Positions 19,518-28,962 of a stretch of DNA of 64,000 nt are shown piece by piece (the first letter of the stretch is position 1; every line of letters starts with the position of its first letter). Source of the stretch: Streptomyces endophytica (lineage in GTDB: Bacteria; Actinomycetota; Actinomycetes; Streptomycetales; Streptomycetaceae); assembly GCF_026153355.1 (NCBI RefSeq), contig NZ_CP110636.1, forward strand, positions 868,001 through 932,000, written 5' to 3'. The translations under genes were made by a program, and so were the position numbers. The notes below the pieces were generated by a model, which did not search any database, was not told where the DNA came from, and saw only the letters and a program-made list of their open reading frames with translations.

Positions 19518-19828
19518 GACGCCTCCTCAGATCCGCGATCAGGCCTAGCCCACATAAGATCGCAAACCGGGATGTAGCGCACGTCGGCGGCGGTCATCGC
19601 TACTCCGATTGCCGCCACGCCTTCGACCGTCTCGCCATCGGAGGCAAGGAAAAGGCCGGTGGGGGTGCACGCAAGTGATCACATGCACCCCCACCGGCCT
19701 CACTTCACCCACTCACGGGGAGGGGCCGCGCCGCAGGACGAAGTCCGGAGGAGCGGCACCGCACCCGACACTCGACGCCCGCCGAGGTACCACCGCGGCG
19801 GGAGAGCCGAGTACGTGTGGAAGACGGG
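19518..19828. other. Intergenic region between typA and the minus-strand transporter operon
   Basis: 311 bases. It holds the typA terminator hairpin (19653-19700) and, nearer 19518, the promoter region of the transporter operon, which is locally AT-richer. No small gene was recognised. Confidence 0.55.
19653..19700 (-). terminator. typA terminator hairpin
   Basis: A perfect 17-base inverted repeat (19653-19669 and 19684-19700, beginning AGGCCGGTGGGGG) surrounds a 14-base loop, about 130 bases past the typA stop codon. It should stop transcription before the transporter operon promoter. Confidence 0.8.
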
Positions 19829-21733
19829 TTACCGCTTCGCGCGCGACGCCGTGCGCCCGCGCTCCTTCTGGTCCAGGACGACCTTGCGGATGCGCACGGC
19901 CTCCGGGGTCACCTCGACGCACTCGTCGTCGCGGCAGAACTCCAGCGACTGCTCCAGCGACAGCTTCCGCGGCGGCACGATCGCCTCGAAGGAGTCGGCC
20001 GAGGAGGAGCGCATGTTGGTGAGCTTCTTCTCCTTGGTGATGTTGACGTCCATGTCGTCGGCGCGGGAGTTCTCGCCGACGATCATGCCCTCGTACACCT
20101 CGGTGCCCGGGTCGGTGAAGAGCACGCCGCGCTCCTGGAGGTTCGTCATCGCGAAGGCGGTGACGGAACCGGAGCGGTCGGCGACCAGGGAGCCGTTGTT
20201 GCGGGTCTGCAGCGCGCCGAACCACGGCTCGTGGCCCTCGTGGATGGAGTGCGCGATGCCGGTGCCGCGGGTGTTGGTCAGGAACTCCGTACGGAAGCCG
20301 ATCAGACCGCGGGAGGGGACGACGAACTCCATGCGGACCCAGCCGGAGCCGTGGTTGGACATGTTGTCCATCCGGCCCTTGCGGACGCCCATGAGCTGGG
20401 TGACGGCACCCATGTGCTCCTCGGGCACGTCGATGGTCATGCGCTCGACGGGCTCGTAGGTCTTGCCGTCGACCTGCTTGGTGACGACCTGCGGCTTGCC
20501 GATCGTCATCTCGAAGCCCTCGCGGCGCATCTGCTCGACCAGGATGGCCAGCGCCAGCTCACCGCGGCCCTGCACCTCCCAGGCGTCGGGGCGCTCGGTG
20601 TCCAGGACGCGGAGCGAGACGTTACCGATCAGCTCGCGGTCGAGGCGGTCCTTGACCTGGCGGGCGGTGACCTTGCGGTCCTTGACCGCGGCCTTGGCGT
20701 CCGCGCCCTTGCCGGTGCCGCCGCGGCCGACCAGCGGCGAGGTGTTGGTACCGATGGTCATCGAGATCGCGGGCTCGTCGACCGTGATCAGCGGCAGCGC
20801 GATCGGGTTCTCCGGGTCGGCCAGCGTCTCGCCGATCATGATGTCGGGGATACCGGCGACCGCGCAGATGTCGCCCGGGCCGGCCTTCTCGGCGGGCTTG
20901 CGGGTGAGCGCCTCGGTCATCATCAGCTCGGTGATGCGGACGTTGGAGATGGTGCCGTCGCGCTTGATCCAGGCGACGTTCTGGCCCTTGCGCAGCTCGC
21001 CCTGCTCGACGCGGAGCAGCGCGATGCGGCCGAGGAAGTTGTCCGCGTCGAGGTTGGTGACGTGCGCCTGCAGCGGGGCGGCGTCGTCGTACTCGGGCGC
21101 CGGGACGTGCTCCAGCAGCGTGGAGAAGAACGGCTCCAGGTTGGTGCTGTCGGCCGGGACCGTGCCGTCCTCCGGCTTGGTCAGCGAGGCGACGCCGTCG
21201 CGGGCGCAGGCGTAGACGATCGGGAACTCGATCTGGTCCTCGTCCGCGTCGAGGTCGAGGAAGAGGTCGTAGGTCTCGTTGACGACCTCGTCGATGCGGG
21301 AGTCCGGGCGGTCGGTCTTGTTGATGCACAGGATGACCGGCATCCGGGCGGCGAGCGCCTTGCGGAGCACGAAGCGGGTCTGGGGCAGCGGGCCCTCGGA
21401 GGCGTCGACCAGCAGGACGACCGCGTCGACCATCGACAGGCCGCGCTCGACCTCACCGCCGAAGTCGGCGTGGCCGGGGGTGTCGATGATGTTGATCGTG
21501 ATGGGCTCCCCGCCGTCCTTGGGGTGATACTTCACCGCCGTGTTCTTGGCGAGGATCGTGATGCCCTTCTCACGCTCCAGGTCGTTGGAATCCATCATCC
21601 GGTCGTCGAGCTTCTCGGCGGCGTGCTCGGCGAACGCGCCGGCCTGCTTCAGCATGGCGTCGACGAGGGTCGTCTTGCCGTGGTCGACGTGGGCGACGAT
21701 GGCGACGTTACGAATGTCGTGGCGCGTGGGCAC
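19829..21733 (-). CDS. typA: TypA/BipA, ribosome-associated translational GTPase
   Basis: 634 residues from GTG at 21733 (GGGAGAAGC upstream). The G domain is complete: AHVDHGKTTL (G1), DTPGHADF (G3), NKTD (G4), followed by EF-G-like domains II, III and V and a basic C-terminal tail. TypA/BipA acts on the ribosome in assembly and stress adaptation. Length and motif spacing are normal. It appears to be a single-gene transcript, with its own terminator downstream and a separate binding-protein gene upstream. Confidence 0.96.
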   Translation of the reverse strand: MPTRHDIRNVAIVAHVDHGKTTLVDAMLKQAGAFAEHAAEKLDDRMMDSNDLEREKGITILAKNTAVKYHPKDGGEPITINIIDTPGHADFGGEVERGLSMVDAVVLLVDASEGPLPQTRFVLRKALAARMPVILCINKTDRPDSRIDEVVNETYDLFLDLDADEDQIEFPIVYACARDGVASLTKPEDGTVPADSTNLEPFFSTLLEHVPAPEYDDAAPLQAHVTNLDADNFLGRIALLRVEQGELRKGQNVAWIKRDGTISNVRITELMMTEALTRKPAEKAGPGDICAVAGIPDIMIGETLADPENPIALPLITVDEPAISMTIGTNTSPLVGRGGTGKGADAKAAVKDRKVTARQVKDRLDRELIGNVSLRVLDTERPDAWEVQGRGELALAILVEQMRREGFEMTIGKPQVVTKQVDGKTYEPVERMTIDVPEEHMGAVTQLMGVRKGRMDNMSNHGSGWVRMEFVVPSRGLIGFRTEFLTNTRGTGIAHSIHEGHEPWFGALQTRNNGSLVADRSGSVTAFAMTNLQERGVLFTDPGTEVYEGMIVGENSRADDMDVNITKEKKLTNMRSSSADSFEAIVPPRKLSLEQSLEFCRDDECVEVTPEAVRIRKVVLDQKERGRTASRAKR

Positions 21734-21916
21734 TAGCGGTGCTTCTCCCGGAATCGTGGATGGCAGCGCGTACGGACCGGTACGCGCGCCCGCCGGGCAT
21801 GAAGACGCCACGGCCTCACCCCATGGTACGGGGCCGGGGCGACAAAGGCCGCCCCAGCCCGTACACAGCACCGCTGACCTGCGCTTTCCCTTCGAAAAAA
21901 GGGCTTGCGCGGGGTC

Positions 21917-24313
21917 CTATTTCTGGTAGCCGATGTCCTGGAAGCGGGGGGTGGCGAAACCGAAGGCGCCGACGTTGGCGAGCGACTTCTTCGTGGCCAC
22001 CAGCTCGGGCCGCTGGTAGAGCGGGATCGAGCCGGCGGCCGCCCAGATCCGGGCGTCGGTCTGCTCCACGAGGGTGCGCGCGGCGTCCTCGTCCAGCTCG
22101 GAGGCGGCCTGATCGAACAGCTGGTCGATGTGGTCGGTGCCGACCCGGGTGTAGTTCTGCTCGACGGTCAGCGAGCCGTCCGGCGCGGGCTGCGGCTTGG
22201 CGTAGATCGGCCGGGCGTCGGTGGCCGGGTAGGCGGTGCCGGGCCAGGAGTACAGCGCCAGGTCGTAGTCGCCGGAGGCCACGTGGTCCTGGAAGTAGCT
22301 GGCGTCGGAGACCCGCTGGAGGGAGGTCTGCACGCCGATCTTGGCGAGCATCGCGGCGATCCGGGTGCCCACGGTGCGCAGCTGCTCGGAGGCCGCGCCG
22401 TCGGGGAGCACGAAGCGCAGGGTGAGCGGCTTGCCGTCCTTCTTCAGGGCGGGAGCGCGCCCGGCCTTGTCGCCGGCCGGTGAGACGGCGGTGAGCGGGG
22501 CGTCGTAGGAGCGCGGGACGGCGGCGTGCCGGGAGCCCGGGTGGCCGCCGGATCCGGGCAGGTCGGGGGCCTGTCCGGTCTCGATCACCTCGGCCGCGCT
22601 CAGGGCCTGGGCGGCGTGCTTCTTGTACCGCTTGTACTTGGCGTAGGCGTCGGACCCGGTGTCGCCGTCGGCGTTCTTCTTCTCGGCGGCGGCCGCGTCC
22701 TTGTAGAAGGCGGCGCTCTGCCGCAGCAGGGCGGCCTGCTGGACCTCGGAGCCGACCGCGCCGGTGAAGGACAGCGGGGCCTCGGCCGCGGCGGGCCGGG
22801 CGCCCGCCCCGTGGTCGCCCTTGGCGGGCCGGACGGCCTGGGCGGGGACCGGGCGGCCGGGGTTGCGGCCGTCGGCGGCACCGTCGGCGTCCGGGTCGTA
22901 GCCGCCCGCGTCGCCGTCGTCGTACCCGTTGTCCGCGCGGTCGCCGGAGCGCTCGTCCTCGTCCTCGTCGCCGTAGTCGCGGGCGCCGAGCCAGCCACCG
23001 GGCGCGGGGGCGCCGGCCTTCTCGCCGGCCTGCTGGTGGCCGGCGCCGTCGGGCTTCCAGCCGGCGTCGGCGAGCAGCGCCTTGGCGGCGCCGGCGTCCT
23101 GGTCGCCGAGCGCGTCGCTGTGGTCCTCGTAGCCGGGCTGCCCGGCCATCAGCAGATGGCTGCCGAGCGGCTTGGACGGCAGGTCGAGCGGCTTCAGCAC
23201 GGTGTCGGCGAGGGCCTGCCGGTCGATGGCGCGGGCCACCGCACGGCGCACCCGGTCGTCGGCCAGCGGGCCGCTGCTGCCGTTGAGGGCGAGCTGGGTG
23301 TAGGCGGGTTCCAGGGCCTTGTGGATGACGTACCCGCGCAGCGCCCTGCTCCCGGCGGCGGCCTTGGTGCCGGAGCCGGCCCGGCCCGACTGCGGGCCCG
23401 CGTTGCCGCCGTCCGTCTTCCCGGCCGCCTCGACCCGCTCGGCGGCGGGCCGGTCGACCGCGGCGACGTCGATGGAGCCCGCGGCCAGCGCCGCGGCCCG
23501 CTTCTCCGCGGGCAGCGCCTGCAGCACGATCTTCTGCAGCTTGGCGCGGGCGCCCCACCACGAGGGGTTGCGGACCAGGACGACCCACCCCTCGTCGGCG
23601 TCCCGCTTCCGCACCAGGAACGGGCCGGCGCCGACCTTGAGCTGCTCGCGCACCCCGTCGTTGAAGGCGTTCGGGCTGCCCATCACGCTCCGCGGGTAGA
23701 GCGGGGTGAACAGCGAGCGCCAGTCCGCGTAGGGGCGGGCGAAGGTGACCTTGACCTCGTGGGCGCCGGCGCCCTGCTCGACCTTGCCGATCCGGTCGTA
23801 GCCGGCGTTGCGGGCGGTCCAGAAGGCGTTGTCCTTGCCGCGCAGCGCGGTCCACTGGGCGATGAAGTCCGCGGCGGTGATCGGCTTGCCGTCGCTCCAC
23901 CGCGCCTTGGGGTTGATCTTGTACGTGACGACCTGCTTGGGGTCGCGGGCGCTGACGTCGGCGGCGTCGAGGTAGTCGGCGTTGCGCTGCGGGGTGCCCT
24001 CGGCGTCGACGGTGAACATGCTGGGCAGCACCGCGCCGGTGATCCGGGCGGTGGTGGCGTCGGCGTCGGCCTGGAAGGCGTTGAAGGTGCCGGGCATCGC
24101 GTCGACGGCCCAGCGCAGGGTGCCGCCGTCCTTGAGCTCGCCGCGCGGCGCCGGGGCGATGTCCTGGGACGCCTCGGCGGACGCCTCCCGGTCGTCGGTG
24201 CTGCATCCGGCCAGGGCCGGCAGGGGGAGCAGCACCCCCGCCGCGACGAGCGCGGCACAGCGGCGTCTGCGGCCCGCCGAGCGGCGGCCTGAGGGGTGGT
24301 CGTGGTCGGTCAT
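21917..24313 (-). CDS. ABC transporter family substrate-binding lipoprotein with a large acidic insertion
   Basis: 798 residues from the ATG at 24313 (GGAGGT ribosome site). The Arg-rich signal ends in LAGC, so Cys37 should be lipidated. The family-5 binding fold is recognisable in the first 400 residues (WSDGKPITAADF) and again after about 610 (YFQDHVASGDYDLALYSW). Between about residues 430 and 610 is a long insertion. It has an Asp/Gly-rich part with DGDAGGYDPDADGAADG, similar to calcium-binding DxDxDG loops, and then an Ala/Lys helix-like part. No permease or ATPase genes accompany it, so it is an orphan binding protein. Family-5 proteins are usually 500-600 residues, so this one is unusually long. 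Confidence 0.88.
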   Translation of the reverse strand: MTDHDHPSGRRSAGRRRRCAALVAAGVLLPLPALAGCSTDDREASAEASQDIAPAPRGELKDGGTLRWAVDAMPGTFNAFQADADATTARITGAVLPSMFTVDAEGTPQRNADYLDAADVSARDPKQVVTYKINPKARWSDGKPITAADFIAQWTALRGKDNAFWTARNAGYDRIGKVEQGAGAHEVKVTFARPYADWRSLFTPLYPRSVMGSPNAFNDGVREQLKVGAGPFLVRKRDADEGWVVLVRNPSWWGARAKLQKIVLQALPAEKRAAALAAGSIDVAAVDRPAAERVEAAGKTDGGNAGPQSGRAGSGTKAAAGSRALRGYVIHKALEPAYTQLALNGSSGPLADDRVRRAVARAIDRQALADTVLKPLDLPSKPLGSHLLMAGQPGYEDHSDALGDQDAGAAKALLADAGWKPDGAGHQQAGEKAGAPAPGGWLGARDYGDEDEDERSGDRADNGYDDGDAGGYDPDADGAADGRNPGRPVPAQAVRPAKGDHGAGARPAAAEAPLSFTGAVGSEVQQAALLRQSAAFYKDAAAAEKKNADGDTGSDAYAKYKRYKKHAAQALSAAEVIETGQAPDLPGSGGHPGSRHAAVPRSYDAPLTAVSPAGDKAGRAPALKKDGKPLTLRFVLPDGAASEQLRTVGTRIAAMLAKIGVQTSLQRVSDASYFQDHVASGDYDLALYSWPGTAYPATDARPIYAKPQPAPDGSLTVEQNYTRVGTDHIDQLFDQAASELDEDAARTLVEQTDARIWAAAGSIPLYQRPELVATKKSLANVGAFGFATPRFQDIGYQK

Positions 24314-24720
24314 GACGGTTACCTCCGGGCTCGCCCGCGCCGCGCCGAGCACTGCCTGGTGCCGGACCGGCGCACCACGTTCGGCCGACTTTGCGGCTCA
24401 TCACATCTATGGCATCCCTACTGAAGGCGACCGGGGACGGACCGGCATCCCGACACGGCGACTGCCGCGCCAAGGCCACCCGCCCGGCCCAACATCAGGC
24501 CCGTACGGCGGAGTGGAGGCCAGCGCACGAGGGGGGCGCGCGGGGTGCCGTATGCGCCGTTTCCCGCAATGGCGTTCGACCCCCGCCGCGGCGCATGAGT
24601 GCCGAAACGCACCGGTTCGAGTCGTAATCGCGCCGGACCCCTTCCCAACCCCTACTGTGACGCGCGACACTCTCGGGCGCATGAGATCGCCCAGCACACC
24701 TTCAAAAGTGAGGGCACGTT
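24314..24720. other. Divergent intergenic region
   Basis: 407 bases between the orphan binding-protein gene and the plus-strand succinate dehydrogenase region. A possible -10 (TACTGT) lies near 24652 for the plus-strand genes. A GGTTCGAGTC sequence near 24611 looks like a tRNA T-arm, but no cloverleaf can be built. Otherwise nothing was recognised. Confidence 0.45.
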
Positions 24721-25020
24721 ATGTCCCTTCAGGACGAATTGACGGCGGTTGAACGCAGCCTGGACGACCTGGTCCGGTCGGTGGGCAGGCTTGAGGTGCG
24801 GCTCGGCGGCGGCCTGGACGTCCGCCGGGTCCGGAGCGACACCGACCACCTGCGGCAGAGCCTCGCCCTGCTCAAGCAGAGCGCGGCCTGCGGACCGGCC
24901 GCCCGCGGGCAGGCCGTCCAGGCCGAGATGGTCACGATCTCCGACGCGCCCTACAACTCCGCGCTGTGGGCCGGTGCCGACGACGAGGGCCTCGGGTCGC
25001 GACACGGGCACGCCCCCTGA
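24721..25020 (+). CDS. Conserved small protein of unknown function (99 residues)
   Basis: ATG with GTGAGGG upstream. The first 60 residues have heptad-like spacing of Leu/Val (ELTAVERSLDDLVRSVGRLE) and are probably helical. The second half is Ala/Gly-rich and contains EMVTISDAPYNSALW. No signal peptide and no cysteine pairs. It is the first gene before the succinate dehydrogenase genes, about 100 bases upstream on the same strand, and I recall similar proteins at this place in other Streptomyces. A link to the dehydrogenase is possible but unproved. Confidence 0.7.
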   Translation: MSLQDELTAVERSLDDLVRSVGRLEVRLGGGLDVRRVRSDTDHLRQSLALLKQSAACGPAARGQAVQAEMVTISDAPYNSALWAGADDEGLGSRHGHAP

Positions 25021-25121
25021 CGGACCGGGCCGCAGGAGGAGACCTCCCCCTGGACACACCCCCGTCCGCCCCCATCCCACCCCGCCGCGCCCCGACGGAG
25101 CGCCCTTCACGGAGACCGACG

Positions 25122-25949
25122 TTGGCCACTGGCACCGAACCCACCTCACAAACGGGCACGACCGGCGTGCACACCCCGTCGCGCGCCGCCATCCCGGCCC
25201 GCCACCTGCGGACCGACCGCTGGTGGCTGGCACCAGCCATCACCGCCGCCGGGCTGCTCGCGTTCATCGTCTACTCGACCTGGCGGGCGTTCGCGAACGC
25301 CGACTACTACAGCGCGCCCTATGTCTCGCCGTTCTACTCGCCGTGCCTGGCCCAGAACTGCCAGACCATGCACGGCGGCCCCAACTGGGAGATCTTCGGG
25401 CCCTGGTGGGGCCTGTCCCCGTCCCTGCTGATCCTGATCTTCCCGCTGGGCTTCCGGCTCACCTGCTACTACTACCGCAAGGCCTACTACCGCGGTTTCT
25501 GGGCCTCGCCACCGGCCTGCGCGGTCGCCGAGCCGCACAAGAAGTACACCGGCGAGACCCGCTTCCCGCTGATCCTGCAGAACATCCACCGCTACTTCTT
25601 CTACTTCGCGGTGCTGGTGGCCGGCGTGCTGACCTACGACACCGCGCTCACCTTCCGCGACGAGCACTACGCCTGGGGCCACATGGGCCTGGGCACCCTG
25701 GTGTTCCTCGCCAACATCGTGCTGATCTGGGCGTACACCCTCTCCTGCCACTCCTGCCGGCACATCGTCGGCGGGCGGCTGCGGCACTTCTCGAAGCACC
25801 CGGTGCGCTACCGGCTCTGGGGCTGGATCGGCAAGCTCAACGAGCGGCACATGCTGCTCGCCTGGTCGTCGCTGATCAGCGTGGCGCTGGCGGACTTCTA
25901 CGTCTTCCTGCTGGCCAGCGGGGCGTTCGCGGACCCGCGCTTCTTCTGA
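25122..25949 (+). CDS. Succinate dehydrogenase membrane anchor, Sdh1 type
   Basis: 275 residues from TTG at 25122, chosen for the GGAG seven bases upstream and because it gives the family length. Five membrane spans are visible at about residues 32-52, 94-115, 150-171, 184-209 and 244-268. Conserved-looking stretches include PYVSPFYSPC, FRLTCYYYRKAYYRGFW and ETRFPLILQNIHRYFFY. The histidines in the third and fourth spans (IHRYF, GHMGLG) and CHSCRH are candidate haem or quinone-site residues. It matches my recollection of mycobacterial Rv0249c, the membrane subunit of Sdh1, which lies next to its flavoprotein and iron-sulphur genes as here. Confidence 0.85.
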   Translation: MATGTEPTSQTGTTGVHTPSRAAIPARHLRTDRWWLAPAITAAGLLAFIVYSTWRAFANADYYSAPYVSPFYSPCLAQNCQTMHGGPNWEIFGPWWGLSPSLLILIFPLGFRLTCYYYRKAYYRGFWASPPACAVAEPHKKYTGETRFPLILQNIHRYFFYFAVLVAGVLTYDTALTFRDEHYAWGHMGLGTLVFLANIVLIWAYTLSCHSCRHIVGGRLRHFSKHPVRYRLWGWIGKLNERHMLLAWSSLISVALADFYVFLLASGAFADPRFF

Positions 25950-26040
25950 CGCGGCGTCCCCGCAAGCCCCGCGGCTCCCCCTCTCCCCCTCAACAACTCC
26001 TGTTCCTACGACAGTTCTCCAAGGAAGGTTGTGCCCCCCG

Positions 26041-28008
26041 ATGGCGCATGTGGACCGGCAGACATGGGACGTGGTCGTGGTGGGCGCGGGAGGCGCCGGG
26101 CTGCGCGCCGCCATCGAGGCCCGCGAGGCAGGCATGCGGACGGCCGTGATCTGCAAGTCCCTGTTCGGCAAGGCCCATACGGTGATGGCCGAGGGCGGTA
26201 TCGCGGCCAGCATGGGCAACGCCAACGAGCACGACAACTGGCAGGTCCACTTCCGCGACACCATGCGCGGCGGCAAGTTCCTCAACCACTGGCGGATGGC
26301 CGAGCTGCACGCCCGGGAGGCGCCGGACCGGGTCTGGGAACTGGAGACCTGGGGCGCGCTGTTCGACCGTACGCCCGACGGCCGGATCTCCCAGCGCAAC
26401 TTCGGCGGCCATGAGTACCCGCGGCTGGCGCACGTCGGCGACCGTACCGGCCTGGAACTGATCCGCACCCTCCAGCAGAAGATCGTCTCCCTCCAGCAGG
26501 AGGACGAGAAGGAGTTCGGCGCGTACGACGCCCGGCTGAAGGTCTTCCAGGAGTGCACGGTCACCCGGGTCCTCACGGAGTCGAAGAGCGGCGCCGCCGC
26601 GGGCTCCGGCAAGGTGTCCGGCACCTTCTGCTACGAGCGGGAGTCCGGCCGGTTCTTCGTGCTGGAGGCGCCCGCGGTGGTGCTGGCCACCGGCGGCATC
26701 GGCAAGTCCTTCAAGGTGACGTCGAACTCCTGGGAGTACACCGGCGACGGGCACGCGCTGGCGCTGCTGGCCGGGGCGCCGCTGATCAACATGGAGTTCG
26801 TGCAGTTCCATCCGACCGGCATGGTCTGGCCGCCGTCGGTCAAGGGCATCCTGGTCACCGAGTCGGTGCGCGGTGACGGCGGGGTGCTGCGCAACAGCGA
26901 CGGCAAGCGCTTCATGTTCGACTACATCCCGGACGTCTTCAAGGAGAAGTACGCCGAGACCGAGGACGAGGGCGACCGCTGGTACGAGGACCCGGACCAC
27001 AACCGCCGCCCGCCCGAGCTGCTGCCCCGCGACGAGGTCGCCCGGGCCATCAACGCCGAGGTCAAGGCGGGCCGCGGCTCCCCGCACGGTGGCGTCTTCC
27101 TGGACGTCTCGACCCGGATGCCGGCCGAGGTGATCAAGCGCCGGCTGCCGTCGATGCACCACCAGTTCAAGGAGCTGGCGGACGTCGACATCACGGCGGA
27201 GCCGATGGAGGTCGGGCCGACCTGCCACTACGTGATGGGCGGGGTGGACGTGGACCCGGACACCGCGGCGGCGACCGGCGTGCCGGGCCTGTTCGCCGCC
27301 GGTGAGGTGGCCGGCGGCATGCACGGCTCCAACCGCCTGGGCGGCAATTCCCTCTCCGACCTGCTGGTCTTCGGCCGCCGGGCGGGACTGCACGCGGCCG
27401 AGTACGTGAGCGGGCTGGCCGTGCGGCCGACGGCCGATCCGCTGCAGATCGACGCCGCGGAGGCGGAGGCGCTCCGTCCGTTCAGCGCCGAGGACGCGGG
27501 GCGGGACGACGACGCCGACCGCGGCCCGGCGGAGAACCCGTACACCCTGCACCAGGAGCTCCAGCAGGCGATGAACGACCTGGTCGGCATCATCCGCAAG
27601 GAGAGCGAGATGTTCGAGGCGCTCAAGCGGCTGGCCGATCTGCGGGTGCGGGCCCGGCGGGCCGGCGTCGAGGGCCACCGGCAGTACAACCCCGGCTGGC
27701 ACCTGGCCATCGACCTGCGGAACATGCTGCTGGTCAGCGAGTGCGTGGCGCGGGCGGCGCTGGAGCGCGAGGAGAGCCGCGGCGGGCACACCCGCGACGA
27801 CCACCCGGCGATGGACCGGAGCTGGCGCAACATCAACCTCGTCTGCGAACTGGCCGATCCGCAGGGCGACGCCCGGGCCGCGGACCCGTCGCTGGGCCAG
27901 ATCCGGCTGGCCCGGCGGGAGACCCCGCCGATCCGCCGCGACCTGCTGGAGCTGTTCGAGAAGGACGAGCTGGCGAAGTACCTGACCGACGAGGAGCTGA
28001 CCCGGTGA
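26041..28008 (+). CDS. sdhA: Succinate dehydrogenase flavoprotein subunit, Sdh1 type
   Basis: 655 residues. The FAD-binding Rossmann motif GAGGAGLRAA is at residues 15-24. His46 in KAHTVMAEGG is the likely covalent FAD attachment site. HPTGM and RGDGG mark the active-site region near residues 257-280, and SNRLGGNSL is near 430. It oxidises succinate to fumarate. ATG at 26041 is preferred; a TTG 12 bases upstream directly abuts the AAGGAAGG ribosome site and is less likely. The stop codon overlaps the start of the iron-sulphur subunit by four bases. Confidence 0.94.
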   Translation: MAHVDRQTWDVVVVGAGGAGLRAAIEAREAGMRTAVICKSLFGKAHTVMAEGGIAASMGNANEHDNWQVHFRDTMRGGKFLNHWRMAELHAREAPDRVWELETWGALFDRTPDGRISQRNFGGHEYPRLAHVGDRTGLELIRTLQQKIVSLQQEDEKEFGAYDARLKVFQECTVTRVLTESKSGAAAGSGKVSGTFCYERESGRFFVLEAPAVVLATGGIGKSFKVTSNSWEYTGDGHALALLAGAPLINMEFVQFHPTGMVWPPSVKGILVTESVRGDGGVLRNSDGKRFMFDYIPDVFKEKYAETEDEGDRWYEDPDHNRRPPELLPRDEVARAINAEVKAGRGSPHGGVFLDVSTRMPAEVIKRRLPSMHHQFKELADVDITAEPMEVGPTCHYVMGGVDVDPDTAAATGVPGLFAAGEVAGGMHGSNRLGGNSLSDLLVFGRRAGLHAAEYVSGLAVRPTADPLQIDAAEAEALRPFSAEDAGRDDDADRGPAENPYTLHQELQQAMNDLVGIIRKESEMFEALKRLADLRVRARRAGVEGHRQYNPGWHLAIDLRNMLLVSECVARAALEREESRGGHTRDDHPAMDRSWRNINLVCELADPQGDARAADPSLGQIRLARRETPPIRRDLLELFEKDELAKYLTDEELTR

Positions 28009-28823
28009 CCGAGCAGCAGACAGCGCAGCACGTGGCGGAGCAGCCGGCGGCGGCCGGCGCCTACCAGGCGCACTTCCGGGTGTGGCGGGGTGACACGGAC
28101 GGCGGGAGCCTCTCCGACTTCACGGTCGAGGTGCACGAGGGCGAGGTGGTACTCGACATCATCCACCGGTTGCAGGCCACCCAGGCCCCGGACCTCGCGG
28201 TCCGCTGGAACTGCAAGGCGGGCAAGTGCGGTTCGTGCAGCGCGGAGATCAACGGCCGGCCGCGGCTGATGTGCATGACCCGGATGTCGGTGTTCGACCG
28301 TACGGAGACCATCACGGTGACGCCGATGCGGGCGTTCCCGGTGGTCCGGGACCTGGTCACCGATGTGTCCTTCAACTACGCCAAGGCCCGGGAGATCCCG
28401 GCGTTCGTGCCGCCGCCGGAGCTGGGGCCGGGCGAGTACCGCATGCGGCAGGAGGACGTCGGGCGCTCGCAGGAGTTCCGCAAGTGCATCGAGTGCTTCC
28501 TGTGTCAGGACACCTGCCATGTGGTCCGTGATCACGAGGAGAACAAGGCGGCGTTCGCCGGGCCGCGGTTCCTGATGCGGATCGCCGAGCTGGACATGCA
28601 TCCGCTGGACGCGGCATCGGAGTCCGGGGTGGACCGCAAGCGCACCGCGCAGGACGAGCACGGGCTGGGCTACTGCAACATCACCAAGTGCTGCACCGAG
28701 GTCTGCCCCGAGCACATCAAGATCACCGACAATGCGCTGATCCCGCTCAAGGAACGCGCCGCGGACCGGAAGTACGACCCGCTGGTGTGGCTCGGCAACA
28801 AGATCCGGCGCCGCACCGAATGA
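28005..28823 (+). CDS. sdhB: Succinate dehydrogenase iron-sulphur subunit, Sdh1 type
   Basis: 272 residues from a GTG that overlaps the sdhA stop (GTGA). Ligands for all three clusters are present: Cys70, Cys75, Cys78 and Cys90 for the [2Fe-2S] centre, Cys161/164/167 with Cys234 for the [4Fe-4S] centre, and Cys171 with the Cys224-230 group for the third. It passes electrons from the flavoprotein to the membrane anchor. The 20-residue Gln/Ala-rich N-terminus is longer than usual. No clear terminator follows. Confidence 0.94.
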   Translation: MTEQQTAQHVAEQPAAAGAYQAHFRVWRGDTDGGSLSDFTVEVHEGEVVLDIIHRLQATQAPDLAVRWNCKAGKCGSCSAEINGRPRLMCMTRMSVFDRTETITVTPMRAFPVVRDLVTDVSFNYAKAREIPAFVPPPELGPGEYRMRQEDVGRSQEFRKCIECFLCQDTCHVVRDHEENKAAFAGPRFLMRIAELDMHPLDAASESGVDRKRTAQDEHGLGYCNITKCCTEVCPEHIKITDNALIPLKERAADRKYDPLVWLGNKIRRRTE

Positions 28824-28962
28824 CCGCCTCCCGACCGGACACGCCTCCCGTGCGACCCGACATGTCCCCCCAACTCCCGCTACGTCAAGACTTTCTGACG
28901 GAGTATCAAATGGCTTGATCTCGCCTCTCGGCATGCTCTTGTCAACGCGATATAAAAACGGA

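Noticed and set aside
24600..24630. GGTTCGAGTC, resembling a tRNA T-arm
   Set aside because: No acceptor stem, D-arm or anticodon arm can be paired around it at tRNA spacing.
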